Assembly (NCBI RefSeq): GCF_000250655.1
Contig: NC_016935.1
Coordinates: 5,412,001 to 5,476,000 of the forward strand
Source: Paenibacillus mucilaginosus 3016
GTDB lineage: Bacteria > Bacillota > Bacilli > Paenibacillales > NBRC-103111
Direction: 5' to 3'
DNA: 64,000 bases
The position numbers were made by a program, and so were the translations under genes. Shown piece after piece: positions 57,180 through 64,000 of the stretch (position 1 is the stretch's first letter; the number at the start of each line of letters is the position of its first letter). The notes beneath the pieces are model-generated. The model saw only the letters and a program-made list of their open reading frames with translations, ran no database searches and was not told the origin of the DNA.

Positions 57180-58622
57180 TTAGTAAGCAAGCCGGATCAG
57201 GCCCCCTGCCGTAATGAGGCTGAGCGGCTGGACCAGCAGCCTGCCGGTAGACCAGTCGTGGCTGAAACGGACCAGCACCGCCCCGTCCCGGGTCCAGACG
57301 GCATCGAGCTGGGAGAGGAGCACGGTGGCGGCCTGCCCGAAGTCAGCCGTATCCGACAGCGGCAGCTGCCTGCCCTGCTCATCTTTGATGACGAAGGAAT
57401 CCTCTGTCCGCCCCAGCCGCGAATAATGCAGCAGCAGGACCGGATGTTTGTCCGCCAGCGGGTGCTTGATCCGGTTTTTGACCGACTTGAGCGCCTCGGC
57501 ATACGAACGGATCGCATGCGACCAGGCGGCGGCATAGTCCGCAGCTTCCGGCTCCCTCATCGTCATGTCCTCCCAGCGGATCCGCCGGTTCAGCCCGCCG
57601 GGGTAGAGGAAGAGCTCCTTCGTCTGGACCACGGCGGCGACCGTGTCCTCCTCCTTGATGAATTTGGCCGCCTTGAACGGCCTGTAATTGCGGGTCATAC
57701 CGATCCGGCCGCTGCCGAGCTCGATCCAGACGCCCTCGTCGACATGCTCGCCGCGGGCGGTATCGGCGTAAGACCGGAAGGAGAGCTGCAGCAGGGAAGC
57801 GTCCCGCTCCAGGAGGCCCTGCTCCTTCAATTCGGCGGTCTGCCAGGCATGGCCCAGCTGTTCTTCCAGGGCGCTGTCCGTGTCCATCGGCAGCTCCGGG
57901 TTCTGCACCCTCGCCTCCAGGTACTCCCGGGAGCGCTTGGTCAGCATGTGGAGTCTCAGGAGCCGGTCCATGACCAGCGTATAGACCCCTTCGCGCTCCT
58001 TGGCGCCTGCCAGGATCTCCAGCAGCTCCCGGAACTCCGCCTGGACGCCAGGAATGTAGTAATTCCCGAGCTCCTTGGCCTGGTCGCCGAGCAGCTTCAG
58101 CGTCTTGGCGTCCAGAGAGGCCAGCCCGTGCTGTACCGTCTGGCGCACCAGCTTCTCCAGCAGGCCGATCCCCTCGAGCTGGGCGGCCCGTTTCTTCGCG
58201 AGCGCCGCCTTGCTGCTCTTGCGCTTGGCCGGCGGAGCCGCTGCCGGGTCTGCGGCCGCTTCTTTCTTTTTGGCTTCCCGCTGGTTCGCCTTCTCCCGCT
58301 TCTCCGCGATATCCGGCGGGATGCTCTCGACGGTGAAGGTCTTGCCCGACGTATACGCATACATCAAGCCGAGGATATGCTTGCAGGGGAACTGCCTGCT
58401 CGGACACGAGCACCGGTACACCGGGCTGTCCTCCTGGATCCAGTCGGCCGAGCACCGGTAGGGCTCCTTCCCGCTCCCCTTGCATTCACCGAAGAGCAGG
58501 GTGCCGTCTTCCGAGCGGCACAGCTTCGGAAAACTGTTTTTCTTCACGAGGTCCCTGCCGTTCTTGATCGCTGCCGCGTTCAAGGCGGCCGCGTCCACGT
58601 ATGCTTCCGTGATCGTTACCAT
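57180..58622 (-). CDS. SWIM zinc-finger protein (YehQ-like)
   Basis: A 480-residue protein. ATG 58622 is chosen because AGGAGC lies 9 nt upstream; the frame is open further but without a ribosome site. The SWIM motif CxC-x6-CxH (YRCSCPSRQFPCKH) lies near residue 75 and would bind zinc. A Lys/Ala-rich linker follows (residues about 110-150), then a helical region and a C-terminal part with no motif I know. SWIM domains bind nucleic acid or protein. First gene of the five-gene operon, in the position YehQ holds beside YehP in E. coli. Confidence 0.88.
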   Translation of the reverse strand: MVTITEAYVDAAALNAAAIKNGRDLVKKNSFPKLCRSEDGTLLFGECKGSGKEPYRCSADWIQEDSPVYRCSCPSRQFPCKHILGLMYAYTSGKTFTVESIPPDIAEKREKANQREAKKKEAAADPAAAPPAKRKSSKAALAKKRAAQLEGIGLLEKLVRQTVQHGLASLDAKTLKLLGDQAKELGNYYIPGVQAEFRELLEILAGAKEREGVYTLVMDRLLRLHMLTKRSREYLEARVQNPELPMDTDSALEEQLGHAWQTAELKEQGLLERDASLLQLSFRSYADTARGEHVDEGVWIELGSGRIGMTRNYRPFKAAKFIKEEDTVAAVVQTKELFLYPGGLNRRIRWEDMTMREPEAADYAAAWSHAIRSYAEALKSVKNRIKHPLADKHPVLLLHYSRLGRTEDSFVIKDEQGRQLPLSDTADFGQAATVLLSQLDAVWTRDGAVLVRFSHDWSTGRLLVQPLSLITAGGLIRLAY

Positions 58623-58781
58623 GGTTGTGCTGCTCCTAACGTTTCGGATGAAGGAAAGGAAATTACCCTTGATCCATTTCCACAAGAAAGCGGCGATTTC
58701 CTTTTTTTATGAAGGAAAACCAGAAAAAATAACGAATATACGTTTGGGTTACACTGCGTTATTCCAGGAGGAGACCAAGCC

Positions 58782-58865
58782 ATGGATGCATACCGCTTTC
58801 CGATCGGCCCGTTCCACGGGGTGCCGAATCCTTCGCCGCAGCAGCGCATGGAGTGGATGGCTTGA
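58782..58865 (+). pseudogene. Remnant of a DinB/YfiT-like protein N-terminus
   Basis: A 27-codon frame with an excellent AGGAGGAG ribosome site 7-8 nt before ATG. It reads MDAYRFPIGPF...PSPQQRMEWMA. Bacillales YfiT/DinB-type proteins start with a similar xYPIGxF...xxxxRxxWI pattern (family knowledge from memory). After the stop nothing in any frame continues the family, so a truncated gene is likely. A genuine short peptide is the alternative. Confidence 0.4.
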
Positions 58866-59393
58866 AATGGAAAAAGGCCGCTTTGTTGGGCGGCCCAGGG
58901 GTTACGGTTACGCAAAGCTGACGGTGCATGTTCCGTACTCGGCGGAGGTGAGAATGCCTGGTCCGCTTCAGAGCCGCCAGTAATGCGGAACAACGTGAAA
59001 CGGCAGCTGCGGTGAGCAACGTCGAGCCGGGTAAGATCAGATGGATGGCGGCCCCCTCTGAGAGAAAAGAACGGAGCTGAGACCTGATTCAATCCGCTTG
59101 TCGGACATGGTTGGCAGGCAGCTCCGTTCAGGCCTCACCGGCGGAGTTGAAAAAGAAATAGCGGAAATCCAATGCGCTATTTGCGTTTCAACCCCTGCCC
59201 TCTCAAGATTAGAGGAACTGAGGTTCGCTATTCGGTTTGAGGAGGCCGTTTTTTTGCTGCCCCGCGGCCTCATAAGGGATCTGAGTTCCGCTATTCTCCG
59301 GGAAATGATGGGAAATAACCGAATAACGAATCGTAGTTCCTCTATTCTCACACCCCCCCCGGCAGCTGCCGAGTGTAACCGCACCTTCCCAAC
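58866..59393. other. 528-bp intergenic region with inverted repeats
   Basis: No credible gene. It holds an 11-bp inverted repeat, GAACGGAGCTG (59069-59079) with CAGCTCCGTTC (59119-59129), and the family of AATAGCGGAA-type repeats listed separately. A run of eight C (59353-59360) and a CGGCAGCTGCCG palindrome lie at the right end, just past the next gene. Confidence 0.6.
59155..59351. repeat. Cluster of four interrupted inverted repeats of the AATAGCGGAA...TTCCGCTATT type
   Basis: Four related copies: 59155-59186, 59209-59235, 59274-59301 and 59319-59351. Each carries a variant of (A/G)GCGGAA or GAGGAACT and ends in TTCCGCTATT or close to it (TTCGCTATT, TTCCTCTATT), so each can fold back on itself. 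A GAGGCCG/CGGCCTC pair (about 59241-59271) lies between copies two and three. I recall similar dispersed intergenic repeats in Paenibacillus genomes; copy number elsewhere cannot be judged here. Confidence 0.6.
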
Positions 59394-59735
59394 TTACCTC
59401 ACAGCCCCGTTGTACGAATGCCTGGAATTGCACGGGTTGAACGCCCGGCTGCCATCCTCCCTGGGGAGGGTGCCGTAGAGATGCCCGTCCTTCTGCGCGT
59501 AGTCCTCTTTCCGGAGCGCGCCTGCCAGCAGGTTCTCCAGGTACGGGAGCCGCTCGTAGACCGCGTTCTCGTCTTTGTTTCTGGCCTGCAGCTCGGGAGT
59601 CTGCCCGTACAGCTCCCGTGCCAGCCTCCGCGTGATTTTCCGTGCCTCCGCCGCCTCCAGGTTCCGAATCTCCGCACGGCAGCGGGGAATCGCATCCAGA
59701 AGAACCTTTTGATCCTGCTCCCAACGTTTGGACAC
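59394..59735 (-). CDS. Small hypothetical protein, charged and helical
   Basis: 113 residues from GTG 59735, with GAGAGGAG upstream. An overlapping frame from ATG 59740 shares that site but is Arg-rich and low-complexity, so the GTG frame is preferred. The N-terminal 60 residues are rich in Glu, Arg and Ala (AEIRNLEAAEARKITRRLARELYG) and look like a helical hairpin; the C-terminus is Gly/Asn/Ser-rich. No recognised domain or signal peptide. 73 bp after msrA on the same strand. Confidence 0.6.
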   Translation of the reverse strand: MSKRWEQDQKVLLDAIPRCRAEIRNLEAAEARKITRRLARELYGQTPELQARNKDENAVYERLPYLENLLAGALRKEDYAQKDGHLYGTLPREDGSRAFNPCNSRHSYNGAVR

Positions 59736-59808
59736 TGCATTCCTCTCCTCTCGGGTTATCCCATCCCATCGCCTTAAGCAAAGTCAATCAGCCGATCTTC
59801 CCTGCCCG

Positions 59809-60447
59809 TTACCACCGGATGCTCTCCACGAGCCGCAGCATCGCTTCCCGTTCCTCAACGCCGATCTCCCATGTACGGATCTCCTCCAGGAGCTGCGTCC
59901 GGTTCGCATACCCCTTCGCCACCCCGTTCAGTCGGGCCGGCAGGGTGCCGTTCACCAGGTCCTCATGCGTTGGAAAAAGCACGGACAGCTTCTCCACCGC
60001 ATCGGGGTACCGCTTCAGATAATATTTCTGGTGCCGGTCCTCCGCCGGGTAGAACACCTGAAAGGGTGCGATCTCGGTAGCCGGTCTGCCTCTTCCCCCG
60101 GCTTCCCGCCGCTGCAGGGTTTCTTCGATCGCCTTCAGCTGCCCGCCGTCCCGGTACAGCAGGAGGGACAAATACTGGCGGCCTTTGTAATCGTTGATGT
60201 TATCAGGCTTGTGGCCGTTCCAGAACACATCCAGAATCGTCTCCAAAGGAAGCCGGCGCTCATCATAGACGACCTCCACGGTCTCGGTATGATCGCCGAG
60301 CTCCCGGTATACCGGAGCCTCCGTCGTGCCTCCCGCATAGCCCACCCGTGTCCGGACGACGCCGGGGAGCTGTCCGAACAGGGCGTCCGGGCTCCAAAAG
60401 CAGCCCATGCCCAAGGTGATCGTTCTCAGACTGTCCGTGCTTTGCAT
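59809..60447 (-). CDS. msrA: Peptide methionine sulfoxide reductase MsrA
   Basis: 212 residues; reduces methionine-S-sulfoxide in proteins. The catalytic Cys lies in GMGCFWSPDALFG (residues about 14-26), followed by VGYAGGTTEAPVYRE, the HTETVEVVYDE strand and NDYKGRQYLS, all typical of MsrA. The start has AAGGAGGGATG upstream; this ribosome site overlaps the kinase stop codon 15 bp away, so the two are co-translated. The SPDALFG after GCFW is the variant of the subgroup lacking GGCFWG. Cytoplasmic. A role in oxidative-stress repair fits the neighbouring iron-sulfur repair gene. Confidence 0.95.
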   Translation of the reverse strand: MQSTDSLRTITLGMGCFWSPDALFGQLPGVVRTRVGYAGGTTEAPVYRELGDHTETVEVVYDERRLPLETILDVFWNGHKPDNINDYKGRQYLSLLLYRDGGQLKAIEETLQRREAGGRGRPATEIAPFQVFYPAEDRHQKYYLKRYPDAVEKLSVLFPTHEDLVNGTLPARLNGVAKGYANRTQLLEEIRTWEIGVEEREAMLRLVESIRW

Positions 60448-60462
60448 GGCAGCATCCCTCCT

Positions 60463-61311
60463 TCATAGGGTGATTGTACCACCCTTGGCCGCCCGATCCC
60501 AAGCCGTCCGGAACGCCAATACGCTTGGATAGCGGAGGGATCTGTCCGCCTGCACGGCACGCAGCGCCACCTCGTACAGCGCCTCTCCCGCCTCCCACAA
60601 GTCCGGCGAACGGTCCACTCCCCCGCCGGCCAGCGCGAAGGCCGTCGCTCCCATCGTGAACACGTTCGAACGGCCGTCAATCTCAACGCCGAGGACGAAC
60701 TCCTCCGGAGACATGAAGCGGGAGGAGCCCCACAGCCTGCCCATCGGATTGACGTAGGGGGACTGCTGATACACATCGATGTCGCAGATCGTGAGCCCGC
60801 CGCCTTCGAAGTCATACAGGAGGCTTCCATCGTAGAAATCGACGGCGACATATCCCCTCGCCTCGACATGGTCGTGGAAATCGAAGATCCGGCCGAGCGC
60901 CGCGAGCTTCTCCTCCAGCGGCAGCCGCCGGAAGTGGGCATGAGCCTCCGCTCCGCGCAGCGATTCTCCTTCCTCCCACCGGAACACGGCGGCATAACCC
61001 GAAGGCAGCTCCATTTCCCCGATCCACTTCACGAGACTTGGGTGTGCCAGCTTTGGATACAGCAGCGAGGCCTCCTTGAGTCTAGTCACCGCCTCGCCGC
61101 CCTCCCCGCTGAAGCAGATGGGCCTGGCCCCTGCATATTTGATAAACTGCTTCTCTCCAAGGCTCCGGACCCCGAAGCAGATATTCCCGGAATCCTGGCG
61201 GTCGAATACGGCGAATACCTGCCCGAGCTCCTTCAGCCACCCGAAATCGTGCGCTTCCTGCAGCTCGAACGTCACCTCGTCCAGCTCGTGTGTTACTCTT
61301 TGATCCGTCAT
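60463..61311 (-). CDS. Protein-kinase-fold protein
   Basis: 282 residues from ATG 61311 (AAGGAGG 7 nt upstream; the longer open frame has no support). A kinase fold is inferred from KQFIKYAG (ATP-site Lys), the hinge-like FRWEEGESL, VAVDFYDGSLLYD replacing the usual HRD loop, and ICDIDVY in place of DFG. Later SRFMSPEE resembles the APE region of Ser/Thr kinases and VFTMGATAFAL the F helix. The HRD Arg is absent, so activity may be atypical. It starts 11 bp after the phosphotransferase-like gene and precedes msrA, as part of a small operon. Confidence 0.75.
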   Translation of the reverse strand: MTDQRVTHELDEVTFELQEAHDFGWLKELGQVFAVFDRQDSGNICFGVRSLGEKQFIKYAGARPICFSGEGGEAVTRLKEASLLYPKLAHPSLVKWIGEMELPSGYAAVFRWEEGESLRGAEAHAHFRRLPLEEKLAALGRIFDFHDHVEARGYVAVDFYDGSLLYDFEGGGLTICDIDVYQQSPYVNPMGRLWGSSRFMSPEEFVLGVEIDGRSNVFTMGATAFALAGGGVDRSPDLWEAGEALYEVALRAVQADRSLRYPSVLAFRTAWDRAAKGGTITL

Positions 61312-61322
61312 AGGCAGCCTCC

Positions 61323-62179
61323 TTATCCTTCCAAGCTCTGGAACAGGAACGGACGCTCCGACAAAAACCGTTTCAGCATCGTTTGGGCATAAGGCTGTTC
61401 CGCCCGCAGCCCTTCGGTCTCCCTCGGGTCCGGCGCATGGTGGCTGTAGTTCTCGATGAGCACCATGATGGTAAAATGCTCCAGCGCAGGCAGCCAATGC
61501 GCCTCCAGAGGACGCAGGCTCTCATATCCGTGCAGCACAAGCTCTCTCTGTGCAGGATACAGCCCCAGGATCGTATGAGCGATATCATAGAGATAGAAGC
61601 CGGAGCCGCACCGCCCGAAATCAATCGCCCGCGGTTCTTCCCCTTCAAATACGATGTTCCCTTGATGCAGATCTCCATGGACGAAACCGTAAGCCGCCGG
61701 GTGCTTCTCCAGCCTCCCGATCCAGGACACGATCCGCTCGGCCGCTGCCCGGTACAACTCGAACTCCGCTTCGCTAAGGAAGCACTCATGGAACGCGTCC
61801 AGCCGGCTCACCGCCTCCCGGAAGCTGTCTTCCCCCCACACGGGCCGGTTCGGATGACCGGTCAGTCCGGCGTCCTGCGATGCCTTGTGAAGCTTGGCCA
61901 GGAGGACGCCTTCCCGGAAAATCTGCTCCCGCGTCAGCCTTCCGCTTGCAGGGGCTCCCTCCACCCACCGCATCAGGGAAGCACTGCAGCAGTGTCCGTC
62001 CTCAAGCTCAATGCTAACCGCCCTTTCACCGCTCGGGGCGGTCATCCCTTGAGGGTGCACGTTTCGGAGAACGCATGGAAACGAATCTCCTCCCAGGCAA
62101 GATCCTACTCCTGAAGCGCCTTCAGTGCTGCCTGTCTCCCGTAGGCCAAGGCCCTCTCCAAATCGGCTGGTGAGTTCAT
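61323..62179 (-). pseudogene. Aminoglycoside/choline-type phosphotransferase, N-terminus decayed
   Basis: The C-terminal part is a clear APH-fold kinase: YGFVHGDLHQGNIVF with catalytic Asp, then AIDFGRCGSGFYLYDIAHT with the metal-binding Asp. The N-terminus is damaged. A good start at ATG 62179 (MNSPADLERALAYGR) hits an in-frame TAG at 62107-62105; the same frame resumes DLAWEEIRFHAFSETCT, which looks like the family's ATP-loop region, then stops. The C-terminal part is in another frame, and roughly 50 residues of the N-lobe seem missing by comparison with family length. Either a pseudogene or several errors; an intact ATP-binding lobe is not visible in any frame. Confidence 0.6.
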
Positions 62180-62231
62180 TGTACTTTCCCACCCATTCTA
62201 TCCGAACCACTCCCTCATGCCAATCCAAAGC

Positions 62232-62265
62232 AAAAAAACCGGCGTCTGCTCAACACAGCCGCCGG
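62232..62265 (-). terminator. Intrinsic terminator of the iron-sulfur repair gene
   Basis: Minus-strand stem CCGGCG...CGCCGG with inner CTG/CAG pairing, followed directly by seven T (62238-62232), 28 bp after the ric stop codon. Confidence 0.85.
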
Positions 62266-62293
62266 CCTTGCAAATCTCCATCTTATTACAGGG

Positions 62294-63037
62294 TTACTGC
62301 CCCATGCCCCCTTTTTCCTCCCCGCACGAGCAATGCTCCTCAAACCGCGGGAACAGGATATTATTCTCGAGATGAATATGCTCGAACAGATCGGACTCGA
62401 GCTGCACCAGCTTCTGGAACGAGACCGTATAGGTGCGGCAGGCCCCTTCCGGCAGCGTATAGTCGGCGGTCACCCTCCGCATCTCCCTCAGGATCTCCCC
62501 TACGCGGCTGTGGTCAGCCTCCAGAACGGCGATAGTCTCGCCGGCCCGGCGCTTCAGCGCCTCCTCTCCCGTCCGCTCATACTCCAGAATGAGAGGGAAC
62601 ACCCGCTCTTCTTCCTGCACCAGATGCTCCTCCAGCTCCGCTCGCATGCTCGTATACAGCGTGTGCAGCTCGACCAGCTCCGGATGGCGGAGGCCATGGA
62701 CATTCTTGATCTTAGTGACGAACTCATGCAGGACGGGGAGCTCGGAACGCAGGAATGCATGGTGCGTGTCCTGAATATGCCGCATCAGCTGTCCGGACTC
62801 ATACGTCCTCCAATCGATATCGGTACGGGGCGTTCGGTTCGACGCCTCCACGATGGCGTTCAGCCGTTCCAGAAAAGCAGGTTCGTCCAGCCCGCTTTCC
62901 GCCAGCACCTCGGAGAGGGGCCGGCCTCCCCCGCAGCAGAAGTCAATCCGGTACTCCTTAAACAGGTTGCTCGTATTCGGATATTCAGCGACGATCTCAC
63001 CGACAGAAGCGGTGCTTTGAACCACAGGACTTTGCAT
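62294..63037 (-). CDS. ric: Iron-sulfur cluster repair di-iron protein (RIC/ScdA/YtfE)
   Basis: 247 residues. ATG 63037 has GGAGGTG 8 nt upstream; the longer open frame starts without one. The N-terminal ScdA domain shows SVGEIVAEYPNTSNLFKEY and the conserved FCCGGG. The C-terminal hemerythrin-like part supplies iron-binding His/Glu residues: HIQDTHHAF, LHTLYTSMRAELEEHLVQEE, ADHSRVGEIL and LFEHIHLENNILFPRFE. The family repairs iron-sulfur clusters damaged by nitric oxide or peroxide. It is divergent from a radical SAM gene, with a candidate Fnr-type box upstream, which fits expression under low oxygen or NO stress. Ends at a strong terminator. Confidence 0.95.
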   Translation of the reverse strand: MQSPVVQSTASVGEIVAEYPNTSNLFKEYRIDFCCGGGRPLSEVLAESGLDEPAFLERLNAIVEASNRTPRTDIDWRTYESGQLMRHIQDTHHAFLRSELPVLHEFVTKIKNVHGLRHPELVELHTLYTSMRAELEEHLVQEEERVFPLILEYERTGEEALKRRAGETIAVLEADHSRVGEILREMRRVTADYTLPEGACRTYTVSFQKLVQLESDLFEHIHLENNILFPRFEEHCSCGEEKGGMGQ

Positions 63038-63088
63038 AATGCGGCACCTCCAAAAGGATAAAGATCCATTTTCTGATCTCATGGCCCC

Positions 63089-63131
63089 ACTATACAGCTC
63101 TTGGTGAAGCGGCGTTGTGACTGGAACCACA
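63089..63131 (-). promoter_or_regulatory. Candidate Fnr/CRP-type promoter of the iron-sulfur repair gene
   Basis: TGTGA-CTGGAA-CCACA (63116-63131) matches the TGTGA-N6-TCACA consensus with one mismatch. A TATAGT -10 hexamer on the minus strand (63094-63089) places the box centre at about -41.5 from a start at 63082, the classic activator position. Confidence 0.6.
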
Positions 63132-63258
63132 TTTTTGCCCCCGGCCTGCATTGTCATCGTTTCGCCTTATTTGTACCGGCCGGCGGCGGCCTCACCTCAT
63201 GGACACCCCGATTCGCCTGATCCCCCTTCCCCCCGCTCCACCGATTGTCCAAGAACAA

Positions 63259-63301
63259 TGTGAGTCCGCTCACCTCTCCGGAGGACGTTACTGTATATCC
63301 T
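63259..63301 (+). promoter_or_regulatory. Candidate Fnr/CRP-type promoter of the radical SAM gene
   Basis: TGTGA-GTCCGC-TCACC (63259-63274) has one mismatch to TGTGA-N6-TCACA. A TATCCT (63296-63301), or alternatively TATATC two bases earlier, gives a start near 63308 and a box centre near -41.5. An ATTGT-N6-ACAAT palindrome (63244-63259) adjoins the box. Confidence 0.55.
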
Positions 63302-63338
63302 TATTAGGATGGAAGCCACCACCGGAAGGGGTACCCTT

Positions 63339-64000
63339 ATGAAAAACGGATTCACCGCCGATCATTATCATGATTTTCCTTTTATCGTCATCTGGGAGGT
63401 CACCCGCGCCTGCGCTCTGAAGTGCCTCCACTGCAGGGCCGAAGCCCAGCGTCAGGCGGACCCCCGGCAGTTAACCTACGGACAGGCCGTGAAGCTCGTG
63501 GATCAAGTGGCTGCGATGGAGCGCCGTCCGCTGTTCGTCCTGACCGGAGGCGATCCGCTCATGCGTCCCGACCTGTTCGAGCTCGCCGATTATGCGATCC
63601 GGGAGAAGGGGCTGTCCGTCTCCATGACGCCGAGCGCGACGCCGCGGGTGACCCGGGAGGCGGTACGCCGGGCCAAGGAGTCCGGGCTCTCCCGCTGGGC
63701 GTTCAGCCTCGACGGCTCCTGCGCGGACATCCACGATTATTTCCGGGGCAGCCCCGGGTCTTACGACATGACGGTGCGGGGCATCTCCTACCTGCAGGAG
63801 CTCGGTATTCCGATCCAGATCAATACCACGGTCTCGAACTATAACCTGGCGGATCTGAAGAACATAGCCCGGGTCGTCGGCGGGATGGGGGCCGTCCTGT
63901 GGAGTCTGTTTTTCCTGGTGCCGACAGGCCGCGGCATGCAGAGGGACATGATCAGTCCCGTTCAGCATGAAGAGGTCATGCAGTGGCTCGTGGAGCTGTC
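63339..64000 (+). CDS. Radical SAM/SPASM-type protein (3' end outside window)
   Basis: 220 codons are visible. ATG 63339 has GGAAGGGG 8 nt upstream. The 4Fe-4S cluster motif CxxxCxxC reads ACALKCLHCRAEA (residues about 25-37); FVLTGGDPLMRPDLFEL and SMTPSATPRVT follow, then SLDGSCADIHDYFRG and INTTVSNYNLADL. This arrangement matches the NirJ/AhbD-like, heme-related or SPASM-containing radical SAM group (TIGR04053 by memory). The C-terminal SPASM cysteines lie outside. Substrate unknown. Its divergent partner is the iron-sulfur repair gene, and both share similar upstream boxes, suggesting expression under low oxygen. Confidence 0.88.
   Translation, partial: MKNGFTADHYHDFPFIVIWEVTRACALKCLHCRAEAQRQADPRQLTYGQAVKLVDQVAAMERRPLFVLTGGDPLMRPDLFELADYAIREKGLSVSMTPSATPRVTREAVRRAKESGLSRWAFSLDGSCADIHDYFRGSPGSYDMTVRGISYLQELGIPIQINTTVSNYNLADLKNIARVVGGMGAVLWSLFFLVPTGRGMQRDMISPVQHEEVMQWLVEL

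Noticed and set aside
58616..59092. A 158-residue minus-strand frame running across the SWIM start
   Set aside because: Overlaps the SWIM gene's own ribosome site and the plus-strand short ORF; composition is not protein-like.
62045..62228. Starting the phosphotransferase at 62228 or at ATG 62045
   Set aside because: The first has no ribosome site and encodes a non-family sequence; the second has AAGGG directly against the ATG, leaving no spacing, and lacks the ATP-binding lobe.
1..64000. tRNA, rRNA or insertion sequence
   Set aside because: I found no transposase-like frame, terminal inverted repeat pair, or RNA gene pattern. The repeats seen are explained by NRPS module duplication or are small intergenic elements.

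Overview
The window looks like a chromosomal stretch of a high-GC Paenibacillus or close relative. The signs are Bacillales-type NRPS modules, strong AGGAGG-type ribosome sites, an EctB-type enzyme beside the synthetase, an ScdA/RIC protein with Fnr-like boxes, and roughly 60% GC by eye. Nearly every gene is on the minus strand. The exceptions are a radical SAM gene entering at the right edge and one 27-residue ORF.

Positions 1-48166 hold one biosynthetic operon, read right to left: two lipid-flippase-type ABC exporters, then three giant NRPS genes (about 7,580 aa, 4,942 aa, and at least 2,193 aa running off the left edge). Eleven adenylation domains are visible. Read by hand, their pocket residues give acyl-D-Phe1-D-Dab2-D-Ile3-D-Ser4-X5-Ser6-D-Dab7-X8-Ser9-Val10-D-Ile11-..., where X is probably a bulky aromatic residue, perhaps Trp. 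A condensation domain on the first module implies an N-terminal fatty acyl group. An EctB-type diaminobutyrate aminotransferase at 48639-49922 would supply Dab. The product is therefore inferred to be a cationic, D-residue-rich lipopeptide, closest in style to tridecaptin and other Paenibacillus lipopeptides. Release and tailoring functions lie outside the window.

Positions 50669-58622 hold a second operon of five genes on the minus strand: SWIM zinc finger, HEAT-like protein, MoxR-type AAA+ ATPase, DUF5682-type protein and VWA protein. It ends in a strong terminator. This matches a poorly characterised AAA+/VWA partnership resembling the E. coli yehL-M-P-Q neighbourhood.

Positions 58780-62230 hold small stress-type genes (hypothetical, MsrA, protein kinase-like, a decayed aminoglycoside-phosphotransferase-like gene), plus a DinB-like fragment and a cluster of intergenic inverted repeats. 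At 62232-64000 an iron-sulfur repair protein (RIC/ScdA) is divergent from a radical SAM/SPASM-type gene. Each has a TGTGA-N6-TCACA-like box centred at -41.5 from its candidate start.

Five long genes carry a single-base-type frameshift, or two, at short G/C runs (near 26.84, 28.27, 47.48, 53.76 and 56.62 kb). All five sites restore a family-like protein when one base is added or removed, so assembly error is the leading explanation.
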